Source: Spirogloea muscicola
Taxonomy: Eukaryota > Streptophyta > Zygnematophyceae > Spirogloeales > Spirogloeaceae
Length of the DNA stretch: 36,344 nt
NCBI GenBank assembly: GCA_009602725.1
Contig: WELB01000061.1
Span: forward strand, 521,730 to 558,073
Reading direction: 5' to 3'
A program made the translations under genes and the position numbers. Positions 1 to 11,188 of this stretch are shown here, one piece after another (position 1 is the stretch's first letter; every line of letters begins with the position of its first letter). Under the pieces are notes generated by a model. The model saw only the letters and a program-made list of their open reading frames with translations, had not been told where the DNA came from and did not search any database.

Positions 1-122
<122 letters not shown>

Positions 123-410
123 CCTCCCTCGCTCTCTCAATTCTCCCTTTCCCCCTCCTCTCCCACTCCCTCTCTCTCCCTCTCACAGAGTCTCTTCTCC
201 CTCTCCCTCCCTCCCTAGCCCTCTATCTAAAAACTGGCGCTCTCTCCCTCTCCCTCTGCCTCTCTCCAGCTCCTCCCTCCCTCTCTCTCGCACACGTTCT
301 CTCTCTCCCCCTCACCCTCCCTCTCTCTCCCCCCCCCCTCTCTCTCTCCTCTCCATCTCGCTCCCTGATCATCCTCCCCCCCCTTCCACCAGCAGCCACA
401 GCCTCTGCGC
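123..410. repeat. CT-rich low-complexity tract
   Basis: This stretch is almost pure pyrimidine, made of CTCTCC/CCCTCC-type microsatellite sequence, up to the start of ordinary sequence near 410. The open frames across it translate to Arg/Glu/Gly-rich low-complexity peptides and are not taken as genes. Confidence 0.9.
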
Positions 411-628
411 CTTCGGAAAACACCAAAAGCTGTTCTCGTGAGAAACAGCCCCCCCACCTCGCGTGGCCCGCTGCCTCGACCGACAAGTCAGCTGCGCAAA
501 GCTGATGTCGCCACGTGGCGAGCGCATGCGGCCACGTGGCACCTTCGTTTGCCACACCGCCTTTCCAGACCCTGGTCCCAGTCTTTCTCTCGTCAAATTC
601 GTTTCGGGGCTGGCTTTGAGTTGATGAG

Positions 629-927
629 AAGAAGTGGCTCTCCCAATGGGGGCAAGGGCTGTGGAAAGCCAGCCCGAAAAGAAAGAAGTGGCTCTCCCAA
701 TGGGGGCAAGGGCTGTGAGAAGCCAGCCCGATAAGAATTGACAAGGTTCGAAGGGGCCAAACTACGAGCTAAGCAGCGACTGTGGGGCCTGAAGAAGTGG
801 CTCTCCCAATGGGGGCAAGGGCTGTGCGAAGCCAGCCCGAAAAGAATTGACAAGGTTCGAAGAGGCTATGGCAGAAGAAGTGGCTCTCCCAATGGGGGCA
901 AGGGCTGTGAGAAGCCAGCCCGAAAAA
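629..927. repeat. Tandem array of a ~55-75 bp repeat (4 copies)
   Basis: Four near-identical units begin at about 629, 684, 791 and 873. Each contains GAAGTGGCTCTCCCAATGGG, then GGCAAGGGCTGTG, then AAGCCAGCCCG, and two continue with AATTGACAAGGTTCGAAG. A diverged single unit is found again near 12228-12262. The end of the unit resembles the hairpin-bearing repeat family dispersed through the window. No coding function is seen. Confidence 0.9.
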
Positions 928-949
928 GGGGGGGAGGATGGACTACTCA

Positions 950-1330
950 GTAGTTACGAGTGAGGAGCCTCACATCCGACAGACTAGCTGCCGGAACTAT
1001 CCCCCTGACGAAAGCCGGAGGCCGCAGCGAGAGCACGGCCAGCACGCAGATGCAAGGCGTGGGCCATGGACCGCTGGAGGGAGACGGACAAGCGCATACG
1101 ATACACCTGAGCCCACGAGCCAGCGGCGTTGAAGTCAGCCGGCTCACCGCGCCTGCGGGACACAGCGCGCCGTGCAAGCCTGGCCAAGAGGTCGAGCCAG
1201 TGGGATCCGAGAGCCCCGTGCACGTCCACAGCCAGGGGGACGCACTCATCGGCAGCCGGGTGGTCGGCGTGTTTGGCCGCCTTGCTGCGAGCGGCCTTCG
1301 CCGCAGCGCAAAGGATTGAAAGAGGGCCTG
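950..1330 (+). repeat. Dispersed element, copy 1 of a ~380 bp family
   Basis: This block is alignable by eye with the reverse complement of 18780-19185. Shared landmarks in the same order are the CTGACG-AAGCCGGAGGCCGC segment, CAAGCGCAT, the GAAG-C-GC-GCTC-CCG stretch, a GTCGAGCCA/GTCGAGCAA segment, TGCACGTC and GGGTGGTC. The first ~110 bp recur again at 12334-12436 and 29520-29630. Open frames cross the block in both copies but resemble no protein I know. It looks like an inactive transposable element or a non-autonomous derivative. Confidence 0.7.
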
Positions 1331-1340
1331 AGTAAGAAGC

Positions 1341-1405
1341 AAGCGCGGCCAGATTAATTGGTGGCTGGGAGAGGCCAGCCCAAAGGAATGGACAAGGTCT
1401 GAGAA
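1341..1405 (+). repeat. Hairpin-core dispersed repeat, copy
   Basis: The unit GCGCGGCCAGATT-A-TGGTGGCTGGGA followed by GAGGCCAGCCCAAAGGAATG and GACAAGGTCTGAG occurs here. It recurs at 25410-25480 on the same strand and at 19225-19300 on the other strand. The core GGCTGG...CCAGCC can fold into a small hairpin. Shorter relatives lie near 2268, 2698, 18150, 18240, 25530, 29335, 29450, 29635 and 29695. Confidence 0.8.
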
Positions 1406-3006
1406 AGTTATGTAGAAAAGCTTTTCACAGCCCTCGCCCTCCATCGGAAGAGCTCCACATTCCCTGGGTGCTCCCTCGTCGGTAACCTAAGGAGAAACAA
1501 CAAAGGGTGGACAAGGTCCAAAAGGGCCGATAGGCGTTAAAACCGCACCCTCCATCGACCTGGGGTTTTGCCAATTTTCTGAGCTGGGACCCCCTAATTC
1601 ATGTGCCAATGCTTCTCTCCAGCAGCAGTGTCTGACGCTTTCTCGGCTCTCCTTCGAGCGCTCCCTTCACTGCTCCAAACCTGCACATAGGCTTGCTTGT
1701 CCTAATTGCACCCTTTTTGATTGAGGTGATTGCACCGTTATCTGCTGCAGCATCATCCTTCTGCTATGGCTCTTATAGACATACTTTCAGTACGTGGTAG
1801 CCGACTCTAACCCTGGGCTTCTGTTCGCTGAATACCTTCCTAGTCCTTCATAACCTCCTCGTGCACATCACTCTTCATTGAATGGAGACACTCTCTTCTC
1901 TATTACTCAAAGCCCTCAGCTTGCACTCGAAATCAGTGGTCAATCTGGTCATGCAGGATAATACATGGTACGTTGACCGGGAAAGCTTGACCACAGTGCT
2001 GCCATATGATTCTGCGCCTCATGCTCAGTATACAGCAATATCAGCTTTTGCTCACAGCAGTCCGGGTGACATAACTTATGTTCCCAGGAGTGACCGTATA
2101 CGAGAAATCTGCATTTGTTCTGGATGTACAATAATAGGACTGTCCAATCACCGAGGGTAATTCGCTTAGCAGGTGCTGGCTTCAAGTCATCCTTGCAACC
2201 ACGACGCTGATCCTTGTACATGAGACATAAGACGTAAAGTAGGAAGACGCTTCCAGGAGAGGGCGGTGGCTGGGAGAGGCCAAAGACTCTGCAGTAATAA
2301 GTCATCCTGGATACTGTGTTGACATGCTCAGACATCCCATGTAGGTCCTAGTATGAAAAACAGCAACCAAGGAAGGCCACATCTTCCCACATTATCTGAA
2401 TCATGGCCCTCCGAGATCATCACTCGGATATCGCCTACGAATTTCAATACAGCTTTCCAGGCATTTGCCAGCATTTCGGGGCAGGCGCCGCACCTTGGCT
2501 GCTGCACTGGTAAGTGTTAACACTGTTCTCTTTGGCTTGCACTTCAGCAGGCCGCGTCTTGGCTGCTGCCTCTGGCTTTTGACAGAGCGACTCGTTTCTC
2601 CGACTTGTAGAATACTAGGGGTTATTAAGCTCCTATATACTGACTATCTTCGTGGGTTCAGCTTTCCGGCCCCTTTGACTTATACCCATCACTTTTGGGC
2701 TGGCCTCTCACAGCCATCGTCCTTTTTCAAGAGCTACGTCTTCTGCATTTGTACTGGTAGCAGATCTTTCAAGCGATGCAGGAGTGCTGCATACGCAATA
2801 TGCCAATTCAACTTGCTCATCTACATGCCCAATATCAGCATTCTTCATTGCACCTCGAGGGTACTCTAACTGCAAGCACGTATAGTTGGCTACCGCTGCC
2901 TTGCCTCTTACATAGATCCATGCAAGACAACATTCTGAATGACAGGACATTTCTGGGCAACAACTGTGAAGCTTATACATGACCCTACAAAGCAAGCAAT
3001 GGAAAT
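1406..3006. other. Gene-poor interval with repeat fragments
   Basis: I see no convincing gene here. The frames at 1882-2160, 2465-2869 and 2708-2995 have no recognisable domain. Repeat fragments are visible: AGGAAGACGCTTCCAG-AGAGGGCGG-GGCTG at 2239-2275 (also at 29663-29700, shorter at 25188-25222), and a hairpin-core piece at 2698-2718. Confidence 0.6.
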
Positions 3007-4924
3007 CTACGGGGCCTTCTCTGGACTGTGGCCCTCAGCATGCTGCTGCTTCTCAGCCTGCGCAAGGATCTGCTCGGCGCGCCGCCGGCGCTCCAGCTTG
3101 TCCTCGTCTTTGATGTTATCCGCCTCCCGCCTTTGCCGTGCCAGGCCCCCACCGGCAACCAATAGCGCCCGATTGGCCAGCCGACCCTTCGCCCTCGTCT
3201 TGCTGACCCAGTCGAAGGACAGCGGCATGAGCACCTGTGGTCGGTGCAAGAAGCCTGCTTAACACAATGAGACACATAAATTAGGGTCCTCTGTTTCATC
3301 ATTGAGCCCCAGATAATCAATCCTCCTCTCCGCGCTTCTCGATGAATGGTACAGAGGGGTCACGAGCTAACCACTTCTTGCTATGGACCAGGACTTGATG
3401 CACCTAGACTGAGGGCCTTGAAGACCAGAACATGAGCTTGACTGCCGCACTGTACCGGCAGGTTTGGCTTCAGTAACAAGTTGGGTGTTGGGCTGGCTGC
3501 CGTCGCCGCGGTCTACGTCCATGCCATCATCCTCCTGTGGCTCAGCCTCCGCGGCTCGTGCTTTCGCGGCCTCGAGCGCCGGCGCAAAGGCCTCAAGCAC
3601 GGATGGCACCTGCGTCTCGCCAGCCAAAGGACCCATCGGCTGCGGCGCCGCCACCTCCAGCGCCAGCCGTGGCGGAGCAAGGAAGGGGTTAGCCTCTATA
3701 GCGGCATTGCCTCCTGCAGCCTCCCTGGCGGTTGCTTCCTCGTCGACCAGTTGCATGTCTCTCTGCAAAAGCGTCAGAGGTGCACAATGTTGGCCCGAAA
3801 CAAACAATTTCATGTCTAGCAAACAATGAGGCTCACTGCAGACATGGCCCCGTAGTCGCCAAACTTCACCGCAGCTTAGACTTTCACCCCAAGACGTCAT
3901 TCTAACTTAAAGCTTCTGAGAAGCGCTGACCTGCTCATCGAGGTTCCATCGCTGCTGCAGGGCCACGCCGCCTCTGCCAGCCGTGGCGTCGAGCGGCGGC
4001 GCGGCGCGGCCGAAACGGAGCTGCAGACGGCGGCTCAGAGAGACGAGGGACTTCTCGGCACGCCGGCGCTCCTTTCCGAGCTCAATGCTGTCCTTGCGAG
4101 GGTTGCTGGGCCGCTCTCGCCACACTGGTGTAGCCACGTACGTGTGCCGGTCGGGCAGCGCTGGCAGCCAGTCAGGAATGTCACCATGGGGCGGCTCCTC
4201 GCCACGCTGCGCAAAGCTCGGCGTCAAGCTGCCAGCCGCACCAAAATACCGAGCTCCCATCAGGGCGTCGCAGTGCCGCGATTGTATTCTCAGTTTTGAC
4301 CCTAGGATTAGCAGCTCAGGTGTAGCTTCAGGGTTAGCTTTTTGACATTGGGGTTAGGGGGTCCAGGGTTTGAGTATCAAGCACCAACCTGCGGGACTTC
4401 TTGCGGATGGGGAACTTGGGCACGGGCTGCGCAAACTGAGTGTCCGGAGTACAATTTGCGAAGCGTATGATGTCCGACGGCGGCGCGCCGACATCGCTGA
4501 GCGCCAGGAGCACGTCTGCAAGGTGGCTCTCCACTCGCCCCGCATGCTCCGTGTACGCATGCGCAGTGCCGCCAATCTCGCTGAGGTAGCGAATGAGCAC
4601 GTCTGAACGAAGGAGGACGCACGCTCGCTGTCAGGCCAAGACACCTCCTGCAGCCAAGTAATCAAGGGTCTGAGTCTAAGAACTTATACGTGAGAGTTTT
4701 TGGGATGACATTAGATTGATAGTAAGGTCTTGAGATGGAAGCTTGGCGCTGCTCTCATCTCCGGCAGCGGCAGGCCAGCTGCCAGGTGTGATGCCAGCAA
4801 GGGGGAGAAGAGTGGAACCTGCAAGCGTGTCGATGGCGGAGCGCTGGATGGCCTGGAAGCCGAAGCTCTCGCAGACTTGTGCGGCGACGACGCGCGCCAG
4901 CGCGCGGGCGAAGGCGTCGCTCAT
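3007..4924 (-). CDS. TAF8: Transcription initiation factor TFIID subunit 8 (TAF8)
   Basis: TAF8 is a histone-fold subunit of the general transcription factor TFIID in the nucleus. Five exons are read on the minus strand: 4924-4819, 4602-4389, 4228-3931, 3762-3451 and 3234-3007, giving 385 residues. Residues 1-85 form the Bromo_TP histone fold (VVAAQVCESFGFQAIQRSAI, then DVLIRYLSEIGGTAHAYTEHAG). Residues ~115-175 hold the TAF8 C-terminal signature (DIPDWLPALPDRHTYVATPVW followed by an R/K/E-rich helix). The first four exons fit the family well. An acidic Pro/Ala segment and a charged helical tail (KDEDKLERRRRAEQ region) follow. The donor of exon 4 and the assignment of the last exon to this gene are less certain. 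The ATG at 4924 was chosen because it directly precedes the histone fold. Intron 2 contains telomere-like sequence near 4300-4376. Confidence 0.88.
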
Positions 4925-5287
4925 CGCCGCAAGAACGTGGGCCGCAAGCTGCGGTCCCCAGTGGACTGCGGCAGTCCTGGCGCCCACCTCGGAATGAGCT
5001 GCGGGTCTGCCAGGGCCTGGCCAGGCGGGGAGGGCCGGCACGACCAGGCCCTGCGCTCTGCGCCGAGGTCATGGACAGCGGCGGCGAGGCGGCGCCCGCA
5101 AAACGCCTGCTCACGCTGCGTGGGGGCAAGAGGAAGCGACACAAGAGGGCAGCAGACGACGAGGACCCAGCAGGGGGATAGTGGCGGAGGGAGGGAGTAG
5201 AGGACGAGGCGGCGAGTGCGCGCGCGCAAGAGGTTGGCGAGCGAGCACGAGAGTGAGAGAGAGTGGGAGAGGGTGAGGAGGGTTGGA

Positions 5288-5450
5288 GTGATGGAGGGCC
5301 TGAGTGGCCAAAGTACAACGCGAGCACCTTGACAGGTGTGCATCGCCTGCTGCCAAGCTGACCCACTCAGTAACCACGAGAGTCCGCACGGAAAGGCCGC
5401 CGCTTACTGGTGCCACAATCCCGGACGGCAGTTGACAAGCCCTTGTGCCA
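5288..5450. repeat. ~155 bp dispersed element, copy 1
   Basis: This is alignable along its full length with 35796-35948. Shared landmarks in order are GATGGAGG-CCTG-GTGGCCAA, GAC-G-TGT-CA, CTGCTGC-AAGCTGACCC, CTCAGTAACCACGAG, and GGACGGCA-TTGACAAGCC followed by CTTGT at the end. The copies differ by scattered substitutions and small indels, so they are separate insertions of one family. No open frame is conserved between them. It resembles a short non-autonomous transposon. Confidence 0.8.
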
Positions 5451-5786
5451 CCAGCCGAGGCACGACCAGCTTTCCTGGTGGTACACTGGTGATCACAGGC
5501 CCTCTTCTCTGTGGGCGCGGCGCGCAACTTCGTCGACCACAGACAGTCGCTGGGGAGACTCATCAGAGCCATCTCCCGGCGCGCTGAGGCCTCCAGTACC
5601 CGTGCCCCATGGCCCGCAAGTCGGTAGCTGCAGCGGCAGCGACGTAAGCTGGCTCCCTTCCGAGTGCCGGCGGCTCCGACGACGGCCTGCAGCTGCGCCG
5701 CGGGACGGCATCTGAAGGGGGAGCCCATCTTCGCTGCGGGAGGCTGAGGTGCAACGGCCTTGGCATTCAGGATGGGCTCCCGGCAC

Positions 5787-5830
5787 CCTAAGACCTAAAT
5801 CTAATATAAAACCTAAACCCTAAACCCTAC
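5787..5830. repeat. Telomere-like CCCTAAA tract
   Basis: A degenerate run of CCTAAAC units ends in two near-perfect CCCTAAA copies. It lies about 150 bp upstream of the LRR-kinase start codon, perhaps in a leader intron. Confidence 0.85.
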
Positions 5831-5981
5831 ATCTTAGACACAAAGTGGCGGCGGCGCCGCCATGGGGGCTGTCACACCCTCCCAGGCGGCAGTGCTGGCG
5901 GCGGCGGCAGCTGCACTGGCGGTTGTCATGTCCTAGTACTGCTGCTACGCTCAGCCTGTGCCTGGCGGGCAGCGGGCGGGG

Positions 5982-8900
5982 ATGGCGACCCCGCGTGAGA
6001 AGGTCATGAGCATGGAGGAGCTCCTTACGGCGGCCAATGATGACCACGTCGCTGACGGCTTCGCCACCAAGGAGTCCACAACCACGGTACTGGTGTTGTA
6101 TCTGTCTCTGGCCAGTGTTGGAGTGGCATTTTGCAAAGGTGCTGCTCAATGCAATTCCATGCTTGATTGCCCTCATTGACTGCGCATGTTGCCGTGCCGG
6201 CGGGCAGGTGTGCCTCACCAGCCAGGACTGCAAGCTGCAGGAGCTGCCGGAGGAGCTGTTCGCCTTCCCAATGCTCGTGCAGCTCCAGGTCGCTGGCCAC
6301 GAGCTGACGAGCCTGCCGCTGTCCATCGCCCGACTGACCAGCCTGACGAAGCTTGACGTTTCCGGGAACAAGCTGACCAGGTCTACAGCCGGCCTCGCCG
6401 GGCAATGTACACTGCCGCTCGTCCATCTCCATGGCTGGTAGAAACGCCACAATGTCGGAACTTGATCAATGTGATGCAGGTGGCGAGGATTGCTTGCACC
6501 ACTGTCCCTTCCTTCCTCTCTGACCCCAGACTCTGAAACCTTGGGCCTAACTTAATGCTTCCAAAGTGAGCCTTGAACACCGTTAAGTCCAGTTGAATGG
6601 GAGCTCTGATTCAAATCGCTGGCCCACAATCTCCGGCTGCAGCCTCCCAGCAGAGATTGGGAGCCTGCCCTTCCTGCAGGACCTGGACGCCAGCCGCAAC
6701 CTGCTGACAGTGCTGCCAGCAGAAATCGGCTGCCTGCATGCACTCAAGTTCCTCAACCTCATGGCCAATGAACTTGTGGATTTGCCGGAGGAAATTGGGG
6801 AGCTCTCGGCCCTCTACCGTCTTGGCTTGAAGAGCAATAAGCTCAGGCATGTATCTCTGGGTGGGACATTATGCAACACGCTGATGCCTCATTGCCCTTT
6901 CCTGCGGGCTCATGACGACGTGATAGCCTAACCAAGTCTACCAATGCTGAATTGCGATGGTCCTCCACAGCATTGGGCCTTTTTCATGTCAGACATTGCA
7001 GGTCTTGGACGGAGGGCCAGCAGTTGGAGAGCTGACGGCAATGCGATTGCTTTGATCTGCGGTGTGCCCTGGTAGGCGCCTGCCCGAGTCAGTAGGGAAG
7101 ATGACGGGCCTTGTGGAGGTGTTTCTGACGGACAATGTCCTGGAGAGGCTGCCCTCCAGCTTCGGCAGCCTGAAGAAGCTCTTCAAGCTGCAGGTGAGTG
7201 CTCAACCATGCCCCCTCACTATGTTGTCTCTCACTATGTTGTCTCTGAAAATTATGTCTACAGTTGGAAAGGTGGGCCGTATTTACCTTGCTGCTCACGG
7301 ACTTTGCGTGTGCACTTAGGCACACCTCAGCACCAATATTTGTGCAGGCTTCGTTCAATCGGCTCAGAAGTCTGCCAGTGGAGATGGGAAACCTTCCGAA
7401 TCTGGAGCTCCTCCGGGTGGCAGTCAATGACATAATCAGCATCCCGGCTGAGTTTGCAGGCCTTGACAAACTTGCATGGCTCTCGTTAGCAGGCAATCCG
7501 GCGTGCCCTTCAACCCCACCAGGAAGAGAAGCCATCCAGCGGCTGGAGTACCAGGAGCTTAGTCTTGACACACTTCTAGGTGACGGAGCATCAGGTGAGG
7601 GCCTGTCTTTTGGCATCATAGCGATGTTATCATAGAGTGCGGAGTGTCTGAAGCAGTATTTGCAATCTCCATGAAAGCATTCTGTCGCTTGGTCCAGGCG
7701 ATGTCTTTGCAGCAATCTGGCATGGACGTACAGTTGCCTTCAAGCGCTTCAAAGCAGAGACGAGTCCTGATGGTCACTCAAGCTCCGAGATTGCAATCAC
7801 TTGTGCCATGGAACATCCAAACCTCATCAACGTCATAGGCATTGTGGACGAACCTAAGGGACTGGTCGTGGAGCTTGTGAAGGGGAGGTACTGTTCAGCC
7901 GTCTGTCTCATACCTCAGTGCTGCATTGTCCACCATTTGAATGGTTGCAGGTTGGAAGTAACACCTTAGTTTAGTGCGCCGACTGGGTCACATTGTAAGG
8001 GGAAGACATCATGTTTGCTTCAAATTGTTAACTTTGATAGACTGTGCGCAAGGATGCACCAACAACAGAAGGCTATCTAACTCCTGACCACAAACAGCCT
8101 ACTACGTGCACTCACTATCAGCAATTCCTACATGCACTGTGTCTCATTTATGCATCGTAATTTGCCAGACCTCTTGCAGCCAAGCCAAACTTCCAGTCCC
8201 TCCTTCGCTGCCGGTGGGAAGAGGGGATTGTTTTCACCACAGACTACGTCCTGAGGTAGAAGCTCTACTCTTCTGATATATTTTCAAGCTTACAAGATGT
8301 GAACTCTTTTACACTATGGCGCAAGCCACCTCGCAGTTGAGGGCCGAAAAAGTCAAGGGTCTGGCGAATTACAGGTGCCAATTTATCACCTGCAATGGGA
8401 ATGGATTTTGCTGTCCTGGCAGGACCGCGAATGGAGTTGCCAGTGCACTTGCGTACATGCACCAAAAGCACATCTGCCATGGAGATGTTTATGCACACAA
8501 TGTTATAGTTGCAGATGACGGGTCTGCTGTTTTATGCGACTATGGTAGGAGCTCGAAAGCACCATGATCCTACTTGGGGCATGTTATCTTCTACTTGGAC
8601 TCCCTCTTGCTCGAATTTCCTATTTGCAAAAGCACCTTCTCTGCTTGAAGAGTGAAGTGGAGTCTGCTATTATCCTTGAAGTTGGCAGCTCCAGAATTGC
8701 ACACCAGCCCTTAATTTTTTGGAGCTCAAGCACCCAAGGCGTGCAGCCAGAACTCCTCACCAGTCTCCGACCACTCTGCAGGCGCATCTTTCTGCTATCA
8801 GCCTGGCCCAGTCAAGTATGAAGCTCACGAAGTGCGAGCCTTTGGCTTGCTCCTCAATGACCTGGTCACAAGACTGGGTCCAGATGCAGACGGGAGCACT

Positions 8901-9091
8901 GTCAAGGAGGTGCATTTCGCTGGCCCAGACTGCGGTGCTGATGTTGTCCTATGTGCGCAGGCTTCGTCTTTCTGATCCTAAAAAGTATGTGCATGCAGTT
9001 GACGAGGCTAACAGAGGGCTGTACCTTGGGAGCAGCAGCCACCAGACCTAGCTTTGAGGAGGTGTGCGCCCGTTTGGAACTTTTAATCTGA
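5982..9091 (+). CDS. Cytosolic leucine-rich-repeat protein kinase (HGD-type)
   Basis: Ten exons join in frame to 488 residues: 5982-6086, 6208-6380, 6643-6846, 7076-7193, 7348-7594, 7698-7887, 8169-8255, 8423-8544, 8782-8909 and 8999-9091. Residues ~40-265 are about eight 23-residue LRRs of the LPxxIGxLxxLxxLxLxxNxL type (for example LLTVLPAEIGCLHALKFLNL). Residues ~278-488 are a compact kinase domain with a GDGASG nucleotide loop, the beta-3 lysine in VAFKRFK (K298), catalytic loop HGDVYAHNVIV (D396, N401) and DYG in place of DFG (D414). It ends in an ARPSF-type helix (TRPSFEEVCARLE). No signal peptide or membrane segment is visible, so it is probably an intracellular kinase. HGD replaces HRD, making it a non-RD kinase; catalytic lysine and aspartates are kept, so activity is plausible. 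Intron 3 needs a GC donor (AG|GCATGT). Confidence 0.88.
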
Positions 9092-9916
9092 TTATTCTAC
9101 TCTTATCATTACTTGACGCAGTCCTGGTTGCAGCATGACTTGAGAGGCAAGGCAAGCTGATGCTGCACAAGCCAACACATGTTATTCGAGAATGTGATGT
9201 TGCCCAGATATTAAATTTATGTCATCAATATTCTTCATTTGCTAAATTGCTGCTCCTTTGGGATGGCATGGTGGGTTGTCCCGTCTTCTCTTGCCATGCA
9301 ACTTAAAGGCCGGTCTCTATCCTGGTCTATCTAGGCTGGGTAGTGTGCTGGTCGCTTGTGTCACAAAGCCTGAGTGTTGAAGTGGCCCTCAGTGGCTGGT
9401 GATGATAGAGTTGAGGCTGGTTCATGGTCTGAGATTTGAGGCTTTTCTGAGGCTGGTTGATCACATGAATATGGGATGCAGGATGGTCATGCAAACAGCT
9501 GTGCACTTCTGAGTGCTACAGAAATATACTGCTGCTGGTGTCTTTGACTTGGTAATCACAAACTTTGTGTACAATGAGCTTGAGTCTTGCTCAAGTACTG
9601 TGGTCAGGTTGAAATCAAGGTCTGTCCTTCTGGTCCATGGATCAGACCATTCACCAAAGCTTGATCAACTAGAAGCTCATTGAGTATTCCCTCATAGCAA
9701 GTTCTCAGCCTATCACACACATGACCTGTCAAAGCAGACCACGACGCTTTGACACAAAAGAAGAAGAGGAGCTGGCAGCTTTCACCCAGGTGACTAGCCA
9801 GCTAGGCTACTGTATACAGCGGCTAAGTAGGCATCTGACAAGGCTACCCTGACGGCTACCCTAACGGCTATGCCTTCCGCGACTTGCCTCTCGTCACCTC
9901 AGGCGAGCTCGTGCTT
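9092..9916. other. Convergent intergenic region
   Basis: This is AT-richer DNA between the 3' ends of the LRR kinase (+) and the Em-like gene (-). I see no gene, RNA gene or clear repeat. It presumably holds the two 3' untranslated regions. Confidence 0.6.
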
Positions 9917-10636
9917 TCACGAGCCGGTTCTGAACTTGCTCTCGTCAATCGGGATGCCTTCCCTTTCAGCGCGCTCTCCTCCTGACTCCTCAGTGGTCGA
10001 CAAGCCTCCTTTCCTGCCCATCTCTTGGTAGCCCTCGGGACCCAGCTCCTCCGCCCTCGTGTGACCGCCCTTGCTGCGGCCTGCAGACAATTTGCCAGGT
10101 CTGGCTAAGGCGATGTGCGCCGCCGATAGAGCCGCATGCATAAACCAGGACTGAGAATCATCAAACATTGGGTCGTGGCTAGCTTGCCTTCTGCGAGATG
10201 GATCTGGGCCTCCAATGACTTGCCGCCGGTGCCGCCTTGCACCACAGTTTCACCCTGCGACCCAGATCCAGGAACTCGCAAACGCTTGTCAGTGCTGCCT
10301 TGCAGCACGGTTGAACCCTGCAGCCTATTCCGAGATTGCAGGTGGACATGAGAAAGGGCACAGTGTACTCCAGAATCCCTGCAATTCTGTGCTGCTGCTG
10401 CCAATTCCGACGTCCGAAGTCATTTGGACTGTAGGACGAAGTAGGACAGCATCGTCATCGTGACAATGCCTCGACAGCACTTTGACGGCCGAGGCCTTAG
10501 AGTGCTGCTGGACTTGCTGGACCATATGGTCACAGGAGCCCACCTGGCGGGCCCTCCGGTCGAGCTCCTGCCTCACATCCTCGGGCAGATGCTTGGCCTC
10601 CTCCACAGTGACCTGGTACTCGCCCTGCGCCTGCAT
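9917..10636 (-). CDS. Em-like LEA protein (group 1, LEA_5 family)
   Basis: Group 1 LEA (Em) proteins are small hydrophilic, Gly-rich, mostly unstructured proteins that protect cells during desiccation or osmotic stress. Three minus-strand exons (10636-10544, 10254-10188, 10080-9917) give 107 residues, a usual length for the family. Signatures are [29 protein letters not shown] (residues 32-51) and the 20-residue Em motif [20 protein letters not shown] followed by GGLS, ending in [13 protein letters not shown]. The exon 2/3 intron needs a GC donor (GAAG|GCAAGC). An alternative acceptor 63 bp upstream of exon 2 (exon start 10317) would keep the frame and add 21 residues resembling the start of exon 2. 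The frame is open further upstream of the ATG, so a longer N-terminus is possible. Confidence 0.9.
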
Positions 10637-11188
10637 CCTGGACGCCCCGGCAAAGCAGATGCCGCCACCGCTGGCCGCGACTGAAGCCGCCGCAAGCGAC
10701 TCGAGGCCGGGGCGCGCACCCACGGGCTTGGGCGGCGGCAGCGGCGGTGGCGGCGGCGGTGGGCGGCGGGGAGAGGGGACTGCAGGGAGCAATGGTGAAG
10801 AGGCGGGGGGGGGCCGCCGTGGCCGTGCAGCGCGGGGGGGAGCATGCATGCAACGAGGGACGTGGAAAGGCTGGTGATCGAGTGGCTGGACGTCGCATGG
10901 GACGTCGCATTGGGCGTAACGGAACGAGAATAAGAGGAACGAGAGAAGGCGCACAGTGCGCATGAAATGAGAGGGTGGCCACTTTAAGCCAATACACGTG
11001 CAGGCAAACATCAGTGCAAGACTGGGGCTACGTATAGGAAAACCTTGGAAGAATGCGGCTTCGTTACGAGCCGGTGCCGACGGCGGAGCGGCCTTCTCCT
11101 CCACTACTCCCGACGAGCGGCCGGAACGCTGGCCGGCGGCTTTACAACACCAAGCCCCCCATTGGCGCGAGGGAGGGAGGGCGGGAGG

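Larger units (their letters stand above)
4925..5981. other. Divergent intergenic region between TAF8 and the LRR kinase
   Basis: This 1057 bp interval should hold the promoters and leaders of the divergently transcribed TAF8 and LRR-kinase genes. It contains the mobile-like repeat at 5288-5450 and a telomere-like tract (AAACCTAAACCCTAAACCCT) near 5805-5830. Several frames are open, but none shows a domain or conserved motif, so I call no gene. Confidence 0.6.

Noticed and set aside
123-744. A 173-codon Arg/Glu/Gly-rich frame at the window start
   Set aside because: It is produced by the CT microsatellite and the tandem repeat array, with no independent support.
629-927. The regular tandem repeats considered as a CRISPR array
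   Set aside because: The units are directly adjacent or separated by non-uniform remnants and not by unique spacers of fixed length. The setting is a eukaryotic nuclear genome and the unit recurs singly elsewhere.
1882-2869. Open frames of 92-134 codons in the 1.9-2.9 kb interval
   Set aside because: They have no domain, no splice partner that extends them, and they overlap dispersed repeat fragments. Their composition is like random translation.
5111-5728. A 205-codon minus-strand frame upstream of TAF8
   Set aside because: It runs through the 155 bp dispersed element and is not conserved in that element's other copy, so it is probably chance coding in GC-rich DNA.
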